Assembly: GCA_001785355.1 (NCBI GenBank)
Contig: MFTQ01000007.1
Location: 1 to 34,658, forward strand
DNA from: Candidatus Nomurabacteria bacterium RIFCSPHIGHO2_01_FULL_41_71
GTDB lineage: Bacteria > Patescibacteriota > Minisyncoccia > Phycocordibacterales > UBA9973
DNA length: 34,658 nt
Direction: 5' to 3'
Of the stretch, positions 16,711-25,065 are shown one piece after another. Below the pieces are notes generated by a model. It did no database searches and was not told the origin of the DNA. It worked only from the letters and a program-made list of their open reading frames with translations. Positions within the stretch are counted from its first letter, which is position 1. Every line of letters starts with the position of its first letter. The position numbers and the translations under genes are program-made.

Positions 16711-17350
16711 CTTCGAGGAGAAATCGCTCAAAGACAGATTCGGTGTCTCTGCCCTTCTTCCGAGCTTCGGGAAGAAGATAAGATAATTTTTGGAGAAAAT
16801 TTTTAAGCTCTTTTTCGGAAAATTTTGCAAAGTTCTTTTTAATAAGCATATCTTTTATTTTCCAGAACAAAACGCCAGCAAGTTCCTCCATCCCCACCCC
16901 CTTATCCACCGCTTGCCTAAAGTAAATCCAGAGGTTCAATTTATCTTTTTGTGAAAAAGCGTTGGCCACTAAAAAGTTGTTAAACTTTTCCTTTTTTTCT
17001 TTTGTCAATTCAAAAACATTTATCTCCGCGCCAGCTTTTCTAAAAGCATCCAACACGGGCTTGCCAAGCTTGCCTTCCAAAAAAATAAAAAAGTTGTCCG
17101 AACGCGCCAGAGAAGATAATTTTTCTAAAACAAAATCTCTGGTTTCTTGATATTCCAGGATTTCAGAGAAGGATGCCGCGAATTTGCTGAAAAAAAGTCC
17201 GGATCCGGAATATAGACTTTCGATTTCCCCGGAATTGAAATTGTTGCGGTAAAATTTCAAAATTTCCACACCTACTGGCAAGGATTTCATGAATTTCTCG
17301 AAAGCGGAGAGCTTCTTTGAAGTATCGTCGCCGGAAAAAAGATAGATCAT
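16703..17350 (-). CDS. DNA polymerase III delta subunit-like (HolA)
   Basis: MIYLFSGDDTSKKLSAFEKFMKSL...DNFFIFLEGKLGKPVLDAFRKAGAEINVFELTKEKKEKFNNFLVANAFSQKDKLNLWIYFRQAVDKGVGMEELAGVLFWKIKDMLIKK. Confidence 0.65.
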   Translation of the reverse strand: MIYLFSGDDTSKKLSAFEKFMKSLPVGVEILKFYRNNFNSGEIESLYSGSGLFFSKFAASFSEILEYQETRDFVLEKLSSLARSDNFFIFLEGKLGKPVLDAFRKAGAEINVFELTKEKKEKFNNFLVANAFSQKDKLNLWIYFRQAVDKGVGMEELAGVLFWKIKDMLIKKNFAKFSEKELKNFLQKLSYLLPEARKKGRDTESVFERFLLEAF

Positions 17351-17352
17351 GG

Positions 17353-17856
17353 TTAGAACTTTACTGATTTTTTATATTCCATATACGGAGTTCCATATTT
17401 TTGGAATAATATTCTTTCTTCTTTCCGGATAAAAACCATTTTAGTTATAAGAAAAGAAGCAAGGGTAAAAAGCACCACAAAAACAGAATTTATCACCAAC
17501 CCAAATCCAAACATAGCCAGAAATAGCCCCCAATGCGTAGGCATCCGAGTATAGCAATATGGCCCCCGGCAGAATGCTTCTTTGTTTATTTCTGCGGTGT
17601 TCAATCGACGAGAAGTTTTCTGAGCCCAGACTATCAGAAAAGTGGCGAATAAAAGAAGCAAAAATCCGACAAATGGCACAACTTCGCTCTCATAAATTCG
17701 AAATGAAAACAGAAAATCAAAAAAGAGGCCGGCTAGAAAAAGAACAAAGTAAAGCGCATAAGAATGCGCCAGAACCGCATGCACATTTTCTTCGAGCATA
17801 GCCCTTACCGTATGCGTCATACTCGGCATTATATCATGAATATCTTCGATTCGCAC
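17353..17856 (-). CDS. isoprenylcysteine carboxyl methyltransferase/PEMT-like membrane protein
   Basis: Multiple TM segments; C-terminal GPYCYTRMPTHWGLFLAMFGFGLV...FIRKEERILFQKYGTPYMEYKKSV. Confidence 0.75.
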   Translation of the reverse strand: MRIEDIHDIMPSMTHTVRAMLEENVHAVLAHSYALYFVLFLAGLFFDFLFSFRIYESEVVPFVGFLLLLFATFLIVWAQKTSRRLNTAEINKEAFCRGPYCYTRMPTHWGLFLAMFGFGLVINSVFVVLFTLASFLITKMVFIRKEERILFQKYGTPYMEYKKSVKF

Positions 17857-17862
17857 CCCTGC

Positions 17863-20265
17863 TTATTTCACTTCCCCTAAATTATTGCCGAAGCTTGAAT
17901 GGACCGAGAGAGGAATCTCCGTCTTAAGACGGAGATAAGACCGGAAAAGCACTTCTTCCATGGCATTTTTTATAACTGCGTTCGCTTCTTCCAACACGCT
18001 TTCTTTTATTTCATAAACCAGTTCATCGTGGACCTGAAGCACTAGATACGCGCTATCCGCAAGTCCCGCTTTCCGCAGATCCTCTCCGGCAAATCTTATG
18101 GCAAGCTTGATGATATCGGCGGCAGTACCCTGAATAGGAGCATTGATGGCTGTGCGTTCCGCCATATTCTTAAGAAATGGAATTCTGGAATTTATATTCG
18201 GAAAATTCCGCCTGCGACCGAATAAAGTTTCCACATAAAAACGCTTCTCGGCAAAAATCTTGACTTCATCCAGATATTCGCGCACTCCGGAAAATTGATT
18301 AAAATAATTGTTATAAAATTTTTGCGCTTCTTCTCGGGTACCACCCAAATTTTTCCGTAAAGCCGATACTCCCATTCCATAAATAATTCCAAAATTTATC
18401 ACCTTGGCCTTGCGGCGCATCTCGACGTCCACTTTATCTATCGGCACACCGAAGACGAAGGAAGCCACTCCGGCATGAATATCTTTCCCTTCTTTGAAAA
18501 TTTGCGTCATTTTTTTATCTCCGGAGAGAATAGCCGCCACCCGAAGTTCTATCTGACTGTAATCGAAAGCGGAGAGTTTCCAACTCGCTTTTGCCACGAA
18601 TCCCTGTCTAATTCTCCGGCCAAGTTCGGTCTTGACGGGTAAATTTTGCAAATTAGGATCTTGAGAGGAAAAACGCCCCGTGGTGGTGCTATTTTGCAGA
18701 AATTTCGCATGCAAGCGACCATCCTCTCCGATTCGGCTGGGAATCACGTCTATATAAGTGGTGAGCAGTTTTTGCAATTCCCTATAAGCCATTATTTCTT
18801 TTATAATCTCATTATCTTCTTCCAGTTCTTCCAGCACCGAAATTTTAGTTGAGAAGGACCCATTGGCCCCTTTTTTTTTGCTCTTCATGCCAAGTTTAAC
18901 AAAAAGGATTTCGGAAAGCTGTTTGGGGGAATTGATATTGAACTCGGTCCCGGCCATTTTGTAAATTTTCTCGGTAAGTATTAATAGTTCTCGATGATAT
19001 TCAACCGATAAGTCGGCAAAATATTTTTTGTCTATCAAAATTCCGTGCTTCTCCATGGATCGCACTTCTTCGATAATCGGCTTTTCTATCTCAAAAAATA
19101 TTTTCTCCAGGTTTTTTTCCTTGAGTTTTTTAAAAATAAAATTATAGGCTTCTTTGAAAAATTTAGAGTCGGCAAATCGAAGAATATCTTCAAGTCCCGG
19201 GACGGAAATATCCGAATTTACAAGCCAGAGAGCAATACCAGCCTCTTCAAGCTCTATCGGATTCACTTCCTCTGCACTTTTTTCACTATAAAAAAAATCG
19301 AGAGTTCCGGTTTTATCCTCGGCCCCGTTTTTATGAAAGAAAGTTTTTAATCTGGCGAATAAACTGCGGAATTCAAACACGCCGAATACTCGTTCTATTT
19401 TCTTAAGATCGGCGTTATCCCAAAAAGTTTTCTCCGGTATTTTGAAATTAATCGGCGCGTCTCGCCTGATGGTAGCCAAAGTTTTAGAAAAAATGGCTTC
19501 TTCTTCATTGTCTTGTATCAGCTTTACAATTCGCTCGGAAAGCCCTATTTTTTTTAAATTCTCGGGATCTTTCTTGACCGCTTTATAAATATTTTCGATA
19601 GTCCCGAATTTTTTAATCAAATTCCCGGCGGTTTTCTCTCCTATCCCGACAATACCGATAATGTTGTCTGACGGATCTCCTCGAAGACCCTTGTAATCCG
19701 GCAAAAATTCAGGATTAAAACCGAAACGCTCGCGTACAGCGTCTTCGTCGTAAAGTATGGTATCCTTGATGCCTTTCTTTAGAGTATAAATCCGCACTTT
19801 TTTATCATCCACAAGTTGCATGGTATCCATGTCGCCGGAAGCAATGATAATATCCAAGTTTGTTTTATCTTTTTTTATTTTATTTACTATCGTGCCCAGC
19901 ACATCATCCGCCTCAAAGCCCGGCGCATCGTAGACTGGGATGTTAAAAGCTTCAAAAATTTTTCGAGAATTATCAAGCTGGGCGATAAGGGCATCGTCCG
20001 TTTTTAAGCGTTTGGCTTTGTAGCCATCATAGGCCTCGTGGCGAAAAGTCTTGTCCGGCAAATCATAGCAGGCAATAATATAGTCCGGCTTAAGTTCTCC
20101 TATAATCTTCATAAGCATGGTGGAAAGGCCGTAAAGAGCCCCGGTAGGCTCTCCTTGGGAAGAAAGAAAATCCGGCAGAGCGTGGTAGGCCCGATGGATA
20201 ATGGCATGGGCGTCCAGAAGCACCAGAGTTTTTGAAGTTTGTTTAGCTTGTTTGACTTTCGGCAT
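17863..20265 (-). CDS. polA: DNA polymerase I
   Basis: 5'-3' exonuclease (LLDAHAIIHRAYHALPDF...GLRGDPSDNIIGIVGIGEKTA) and polymerase motifs (FSAFDYSQIELRVAAILSGD-like, FGIIYGMGVSALRKNLG, QVHDELVYE). Start refined to MPKVKQ. Confidence 0.95.
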   Translation of the reverse strand: MPKVKQAKQTSKTLVLLDAHAIIHRAYHALPDFLSSQGEPTGALYGLSTMLMKIIGELKPDYIIACYDLPDKTFRHEAYDGYKAKRLKTDDALIAQLDNSRKIFEAFNIPVYDAPGFEADDVLGTIVNKIKKDKTNLDIIIASGDMDTMQLVDDKKVRIYTLKKGIKDTILYDEDAVRERFGFNPEFLPDYKGLRGDPSDNIIGIVGIGEKTAGNLIKKFGTIENIYKAVKKDPENLKKIGLSERIVKLIQDNEEEAIFSKTLATIRRDAPINFKIPEKTFWDNADLKKIERVFGVFEFRSLFARLKTFFHKNGAEDKTGTLDFFYSEKSAEEVNPIELEEAGIALWLVNSDISVPGLEDILRFADSKFFKEAYNFIFKKLKEKNLEKIFFEIEKPIIEEVRSMEKHGILIDKKYFADLSVEYHRELLILTEKIYKMAGTEFNINSPKQLSEILFVKLGMKSKKKGANGSFSTKISVLEELEEDNEIIKEIMAYRELQKLLTTYIDVIPSRIGEDGRLHAKFLQNSTTTGRFSSQDPNLQNLPVKTELGRRIRQGFVAKASWKLSAFDYSQIELRVAAILSGDKKMTQIFKEGKDIHAGVASFVFGVPIDKVDVEMRRKAKVINFGIIYGMGVSALRKNLGGTREEAQKFYNNYFNQFSGVREYLDEVKIFAEKRFYVETLFGRRRNFPNINSRIPFLKNMAERTAINAPIQGTAADIIKLAIRFAGEDLRKAGLADSAYLVLQVHDELVYEIKESVLEEANAVIKNAMEEVLFRSYLRLKTEIPLSVHSSFGNNLGEVK
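17915..17936. repeat. 22-nt perfect palindrome inside polA near its 3' end
   Basis: ATCTCCGTCTTAAGACGGAGAT encodes YLRLKTEI. Confidence 0.85.
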
Positions 20266-20338
20266 TCTTGTGAAATTATACCACTTTAATCCCCCCTCGT
20301 TTGTTTTTAATCCTCTCTTGCTGTTATAATTCCCTATA

Positions 20339-22036
20339 ATGCCCATATTCGATGATGAGAAACAAAACAGGCAATTGGAAGATCTGCGCATGGAAGAGGA
20401 GGAGGATTTGGTTAAAATTCTGGCGCAGTCAAAATATAATTTGCCTTATATAAACCTCTATCAAACCGTCGTGGATAATGAGGCGCTTCGGGCTATCCCA
20501 GAAAAAGAAGGGCGCGAAATGAACGTGGCGCCTTTCAAGCTTTTTGGAAATAATATCTTCATCGCGCTTCGATCTCCGGCACCGGAGATTTTGGCAAAAT
20601 TAAAAGAAACCATGAAAAGGAAAAATTTAGAGCCCGCTTTTTATATGGTTTCAAGCGCAAGTCTGGAAAAAGTCTGGGATAGATACAAGGAACTCTCCAT
20701 GGCAGAGAGCTCTACGGAGGGGGGATTGGAAATTTCAGGAGAAGCACTCCGAAATACCGCGCAAAACATGCGTACCATAGAGGACATCGGGCGTAACATC
20801 AAAGAGGTGGTGGAAGGAAGCAAGGTTCATAAAGTTTCCAGATTTTTGGAAATAATTTTAGCCGGAGCTATCGCCATCAAAGCAAGCGATATTCATATCG
20901 AACCGGAAAAGGACAAATGCAGGCTCCGGCTTCGTCTGGATGGGGTGCTTCAAGATATCGCTTTCTTTGAGCTCAATATTTATCATCTTATCAATTCTCG
21001 CATTAAGCTTCTCTCCGGAATGAAATTTACTTCAAAAATAGCCCAAGACGGGCGATTTAATATTTCCGAAGGAGAAGAAGAAATAAGCATCCGTTCTTCG
21101 CTCATCCCGGGAACATACGGTGAAGCCATAGTAATGAGAATTCTCGATCCTAAATCTATCCAGGTAAGAATAGAAGATCTGGGGATAGAGCCACACCTGT
21201 TCTCCATTATAGAAAGCGAAATAAAGAAACCAAACGGAATGATTTTAGTAACGGGACCTACCGGTAGTGGCAAGACTACCACCTTGTATGCGTTTTTGCG
21301 TAAAATCTACAATCCGGAAATAAATATTGTAACTATCGAAGATCCGGTAGAATATCACCTGGAAGGCATTACCCAAACTCAAGTAAACCACAAAAAAGGC
21401 TATAGTTTTCCGGAAGGTCTTCGTTCCGCTCTGCGTCAAGATCCTGACGTAATCATGGTGGGCGAGATCCGAGACGCAGAAACGGCCGAGATCACGGTCC
21501 AGTCGTCGCTTACCGGACATATGGTTTTTTCCACTCTTCACACCAACAACGCCGCTGGGGTAATCCCGCGACTTATCGACCTAAAAGTAAATCCCAAAAT
21601 TATGACTTCTGCTCTTTCTCTCTCTATGGCCCAGAGATTGGTCCGCAAACTTTGTCTCTCCTGCCGTAAAGAAAAAATCCTAACCGCGGAAGAAAATAAA
21701 ACAATCAAGCTGGTGTTAGAAAGTATGAAAACTGAAAAAAAGGATTTTGCAAAACATGATATCAATCCAGTCGAGCCGTTTAAAATATTCACCCCTGTTG
21801 GATGCGACAAGTGCCACCAGACCGGTTACAACGGACGAATAGGAATTTTTGAAGCTATAAAAACGGACGAAGTGATTGAAAAAATAATGCTTGAAAATCC
21901 AAGCGAAAGAGAAATAAAAAAGGCCGCGCGCGATCAAGGAATACTTTCCATGCGACAAGACGGCCTGGTGAAAGTTATGCGCGGCATCACTTCTCTCGAA
22001 GAAGTATCCAGTGTGGTCGACTTATTGGAAGAGTGA
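20339..22036 (+). CDS. pilB: type IV pilus assembly/type II secretion ATPase PilB/GspE
   Basis: ASDIHIEPEKDKCRLRLRLDG, MILVTGPTGSGKTTTLYAFLRKI, IEDPVEYHLEGITQTQVN, ALRQDPDVIMVGEIRDAETAEI, CDKCHQTGYNGRIGIFE. Confidence 0.93.
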   Translation: MPIFDDEKQNRQLEDLRMEEEEDLVKILAQSKYNLPYINLYQTVVDNEALRAIPEKEGREMNVAPFKLFGNNIFIALRSPAPEILAKLKETMKRKNLEPAFYMVSSASLEKVWDRYKELSMAESSTEGGLEISGEALRNTAQNMRTIEDIGRNIKEVVEGSKVHKVSRFLEIILAGAIAIKASDIHIEPEKDKCRLRLRLDGVLQDIAFFELNIYHLINSRIKLLSGMKFTSKIAQDGRFNISEGEEEISIRSSLIPGTYGEAIVMRILDPKSIQVRIEDLGIEPHLFSIIESEIKKPNGMILVTGPTGSGKTTTLYAFLRKIYNPEINIVTIEDPVEYHLEGITQTQVNHKKGYSFPEGLRSALRQDPDVIMVGEIRDAETAEITVQSSLTGHMVFSTLHTNNAAGVIPRLIDLKVNPKIMTSALSLSMAQRLVRKLCLSCRKEKILTAEENKTIKLVLESMKTEKKDFAKHDINPVEPFKIFTPVGCDKCHQTGYNGRIGIFEAIKTDEVIEKIMLENPSEREIKKAARDQGILSMRQDGLVKVMRGITSLEEVSSVVDLLEE

Positions 22037-22104
22037 ATTTTTAGCAATAGCGCGCGACCACTTCTTATTGCTTAATGCAAATTAAATTGAAAGATAACAT
22101 AAAA

Positions 22105-22256
22105 TTAAAAAAGCATTAATCTCCAAACAATCCTTTCCCGGCTGTGCCGGAAGAGTAACAAATTTTTACAGGATAGCCCCAGCGAACTATAAATAGAGCC
22201 AGAACGTCCTGCGTAAACTCGTATAACCAGTGGCTGATTGCTTAGAGATTAATGCT
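22105..22256 (-). ncRNA. candidate structured ncRNA, family unknown, divergent from ruvB
   Basis: 21-bp closing stem (22112-22132 / 22236-22256), inner hairpin around 22134-22151, T-rich tract on the minus strand at 22105-22111. The two non-Watson-Crick positions are G.U only if transcribed from the minus strand. Confidence 0.55.
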
Positions 22257-22365
22257 CTCTATGAATATAGATTTTACTACATATAAAAGAACGCAAATGC
22301 TATAATGTTTATATAGTTGTTAATACTCTGTTGATAAACCAACAACTCTAATAGTATAGCATATT

Positions 22366-23388
22366 ATGAAACCAAAGTCAAGTCCTAAAACCGAAGATTC
22401 GTTATTGGACCAAACCCTGCGCCCTACCCGCTGGGACGAGTATATTGGCCAAAAACACATAAAAGACAACGTCAAAATCCTGCTTCGAGCCGCCGAAGAA
22501 CGCGGGCACATACCGGAACACATCCTTTTTTACGGACCGCCGGGGCTCGGCAAAACAACTCTCGCCCACTTGATAGCCAAAGAAACAGGCCGGCAAATGA
22601 AGATCACTTCCGGCCCGGCCATTGAAAAAGTGGGTGATTTGGCCTCCATTCTTACCAACCTCGCTTCCGGTGATATTCTTTTCATAGATGAAATTCATCG
22701 GCTCAATAAAATGGTGGAGGAAATACTCTACCCTGCCATGGAATCCGGAGTGCTGGATATAATTATCGGCAAGGGTCCCTCGGCGCGAACTATCCAGCTT
22801 GACCTACCGCCCTTTACCCTGATTGCGGCCACCACTCGGGTCGCGCTCATTTCCTCTCCGCTGCGTTCTCGTTTCTCCGGCGGAGTTTTTCGTTTGGAAT
22901 TTTATTCGGACGAAGAGATCGCGAAAATTGTGGATAGGTCAAGCAATCTCTTAAAAATAAACCTGGATGGAGAGGCTCTGGAAGAAATCGCCAAAAGAAG
23001 CAGGTTCACTCCGCGCACCGCGAATTATTTTCTAAAAAGAGTACGCGACTTCGCCCAAGTTTATAAAAAAAGCAAGGGGGGAAGTTTAGATAAAAAAACC
23101 GTCAAAGAGGCGCTCGATATGCTCTCAGTGGATGAGATCGGCTTGAATAGTTCCGATAGAAAATTTTTAGAAATATTGATTGGAAAATTTGGCGGCGGAC
23201 CAGCGGGGCTCAAAACCCTTGCCGCCGCTCTTTCGGAAGAAGAGGCGACGCTCGAAGAAGTGGTAGAGCCTTACCTGATCCAGCTCGGCCTCCTGGAGCG
23301 CACGGCCCGAGGACGGGTGGCCACAAAAAAAGCGTATGAGCATCTGGAGTTTGACATACCGGAGGGGAAACAAAGTAAATTGATTTAG
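22366..23388 (+). CDS. ruvB: Holliday junction branch migration helicase RuvB
   Basis: LRPTRWDEYIGQKHIKDNVKILLRAA...ILFYGPPGLGKTTLAHLIAKE...DILFIDEIHRLNKMVEEILYPAMES. Confidence 0.95.
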   Translation: MKPKSSPKTEDSLLDQTLRPTRWDEYIGQKHIKDNVKILLRAAEERGHIPEHILFYGPPGLGKTTLAHLIAKETGRQMKITSGPAIEKVGDLASILTNLASGDILFIDEIHRLNKMVEEILYPAMESGVLDIIIGKGPSARTIQLDLPPFTLIAATTRVALISSPLRSRFSGGVFRLEFYSDEEIAKIVDRSSNLLKINLDGEALEEIAKRSRFTPRTANYFLKRVRDFAQVYKKSKGGSLDKKTVKEALDMLSVDEIGLNSSDRKFLEILIGKFGGGPAGLKTLAAALSEEEATLEEVVEPYLIQLGLLERTARGRVATKKAYEHLEFDIPEGKQSKLI

Positions 23389-23391
23389 CTT

Positions 23392-23652
23392 TCATCCATA
23401 CAATTCCGGGTGAGTGCCTATGTCTGAAAAGACAATTTTATCTTCATCGAAATATTCAAACACAGCCCTGAAATTCCCAGTAACATTTATACTTCTACAT
23501 CCCTCATATTCACCATGAAGTTTATGATTATTTAAAATAGGATTAGATTTGTCTCTTTTTAATAACTCTAATCGTTCAAAGAATTTATCAACTACCTTGG
23601 CGGACATTTTTTTAATTTTTTTATTAAAATTTGTAGAGAAAGAAACTTGCAT
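23392..23652 (-). CDS. YafQ/RelE-family toxin
   Basis: MQVSFSTNFNKKIKKMSAKVVDKFFERLELLKRDKSNPILNNHKLHGEYEGCRSINVTGNFRAVFEYFDEDKIVFSDIGTHPELYG. Confidence 0.85.
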   Translation of the reverse strand: MQVSFSTNFNKKIKKMSAKVVDKFFERLELLKRDKSNPILNNHKLHGEYEGCRSINVTGNFRAVFEYFDEDKIVFSDIGTHPELYG

Positions 23653-23655
23653 AAT

Positions 23656-23925
23656 TTACACTCCTATTGACTTACGCAACTTTTTTATATCCGTATAAAA
23701 TTTAAGTTTACCACTTTTATATTCTTTTCTTGCGTCTCTGATGGCTTTTCTTAAACGAGTGTTGGGTATCTCTGGAGCATTAAATTCAATTCTTTTTTCT
23801 GAAATTAGCTTCTTTAAATAGGCATTAAAAGCAATAGAAAAATTAAGCCCCATTTCATCCAAGACTTCTTTGGCCTCGCTTTTTAACTTGCTATCCGTCT
23901 TAAAATTTATGACTGTTTGCGACAT
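23656..23925 (-). CDS. RelB/DinJ-family antitoxin
   Basis: MSQTVINFKTDSKLKSEAKEVLDEMGLNFSIAFNAYLKKLISEKRIEF (ribbon-helix-helix); immediately upstream of the toxin. Confidence 0.85.
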   Translation of the reverse strand: MSQTVINFKTDSKLKSEAKEVLDEMGLNFSIAFNAYLKKLISEKRIEFNAPEIPNTRLRKAIRDARKEYKSGKLKFYTDIKKLRKSIGV

Positions 23926-23954
23926 ATATACATAGTATATACTGGGTGTATATA
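23925..23954. promoter_or_regulatory. putative toxin-antitoxin autoregulatory operator
   Basis: TATATAC-ATA-GTATATA at 23925-23941 overlapping the antitoxin start, with a further GTATATA at 23948-23954. Confidence 0.5.
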
Positions 23955-24034
23955 AAAGTCAAGCTCGTGATGTGTCTACTATCTTTGTAGGTGTAAAGTT
24001 GGTGGACAAAGGGGGAAAGAATAAATAAAAATAG

Positions 24035-24200
24035 AAAAGCCGTCAGCGACTTTCCCGAAAGAAAACCGACGACGGCCGAGATGAGAACATTGAGGGGGCT
24101 CCGGCGTGTTACACTTCCCGGAACCCCGCCCCCTCAGGTCAGTTAGCTAGCCACGTTGGCTAGCCGTGGGTGGGCCTGACCATGCCCACCGCCCACTCTT
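24035..24200 (-). other. GC-rich, hairpin-dense intergenic region, possible structured RNA
   Basis: GCCGTC..GACGGC (24039-24076), TGAGGGGGC..GCCCCCTCA (24091-24136), GGTCAG..CTGACC (24137-24181) enclosing GCTAGCC-ACGTT-GGCTAGC, TGGGC..GCCCA. Minus strand ends ...GACGGCTTTTCTATTTTTATTT. Confidence 0.4.
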
Positions 24201-24298
24201 ACAGCTTAAACCGATATATATATATGTCAAATTTTAGTGGGGAAAACGAAAATAGATAAAAGTATAAAAACATAAGAATTTAATGTATAATCCACGGT

Positions 24299-24931
24299 AT
24301 GCGAACTTTTGTTTTTATAGACGCCTCGAATCTTTTTTATGGCGGAGAAAAGAGCTTGGGTTGGAAAATTGATTACAAGAAACTATTCGGCTATTTGCAA
24401 GAAAAATACAGCGCTAGCCGTATATTTTATTTCGGCGGCGTGGAAATACATAATTTCAAATACGATTACCAGAAAGATGACACAGTGCCAATCGTAGAAC
24501 TTGAAAAATATTTATCTCGTCTTATTAAAGACAAGGGTGAAAAATTAAATGAAGCGGAAATACTTCTTATTGGCAGGCATTTACAGAGGGTTCGTTTTTA
24601 TTTAAAACTCTTGAAATTCGGATACTGTTTATTCTTAAAACCTGTGAAGTTATATGAGCAAGAAGACGGCACTACCAAAAGAAAAGCAAACTGTGATGTT
24701 GATATGGCTTTTTACCTGATGAAGGAGAAAGATAATTTTGATAGAATTATTGTGCTCTCCGGAGATGGAGATTTCCTGCCAGTGTTAAAATACCTGAAAG
24801 AAATCGGGAAAGAAGTATTCATACTTGCCAGAGGTCCGAGAACAGCCAAAGAGATAAGACAGTTTGCTGGCAGTAACTTTAGAGACTTCGAGTATCTACG
24901 AGAAATTTTAAAAATGAAAGATAAAATATAG
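24299..24931 (+). CDS. NYN domain (LabA-like PIN-fold) protein
   Basis: MRTFVFIDASNLFYG...NCDVDMAFYLMKEKDNFDRIIVLSGDGDFLPVLKYLKEIGKEVFIL. Confidence 0.88.
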   Translation: MRTFVFIDASNLFYGGEKSLGWKIDYKKLFGYLQEKYSASRIFYFGGVEIHNFKYDYQKDDTVPIVELEKYLSRLIKDKGEKLNEAEILLIGRHLQRVRFYLKLLKFGYCLFLKPVKLYEQEDGTTKRKANCDVDMAFYLMKEKDNFDRIIVLSGDGDFLPVLKYLKEIGKEVFILARGPRTAKEIRQFAGSNFRDFEYLREILKMKDKI

Positions 24932-25065
24932 AAAACAAGAAAGGCACCCGTATAGGATGCCTTTCACGTTTAGTATCTTGATTGTAGCATAGAATGTTAT
25001 AAAAAAGCAAGGGGGAAAGATAGGTCGATTCAGTTTTAATAAACAACAAAAACAAAACTTAACTT

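Noticed and set aside
20572-20589. ATCTCCGG-CA-CCGGAGAT hairpin in pilB
   Set aside because: It encodes SPAPEI at a position where family members have a similar SPNxxEV stretch, so I see no sign of inserted residues. Not counted as an in-frame element.
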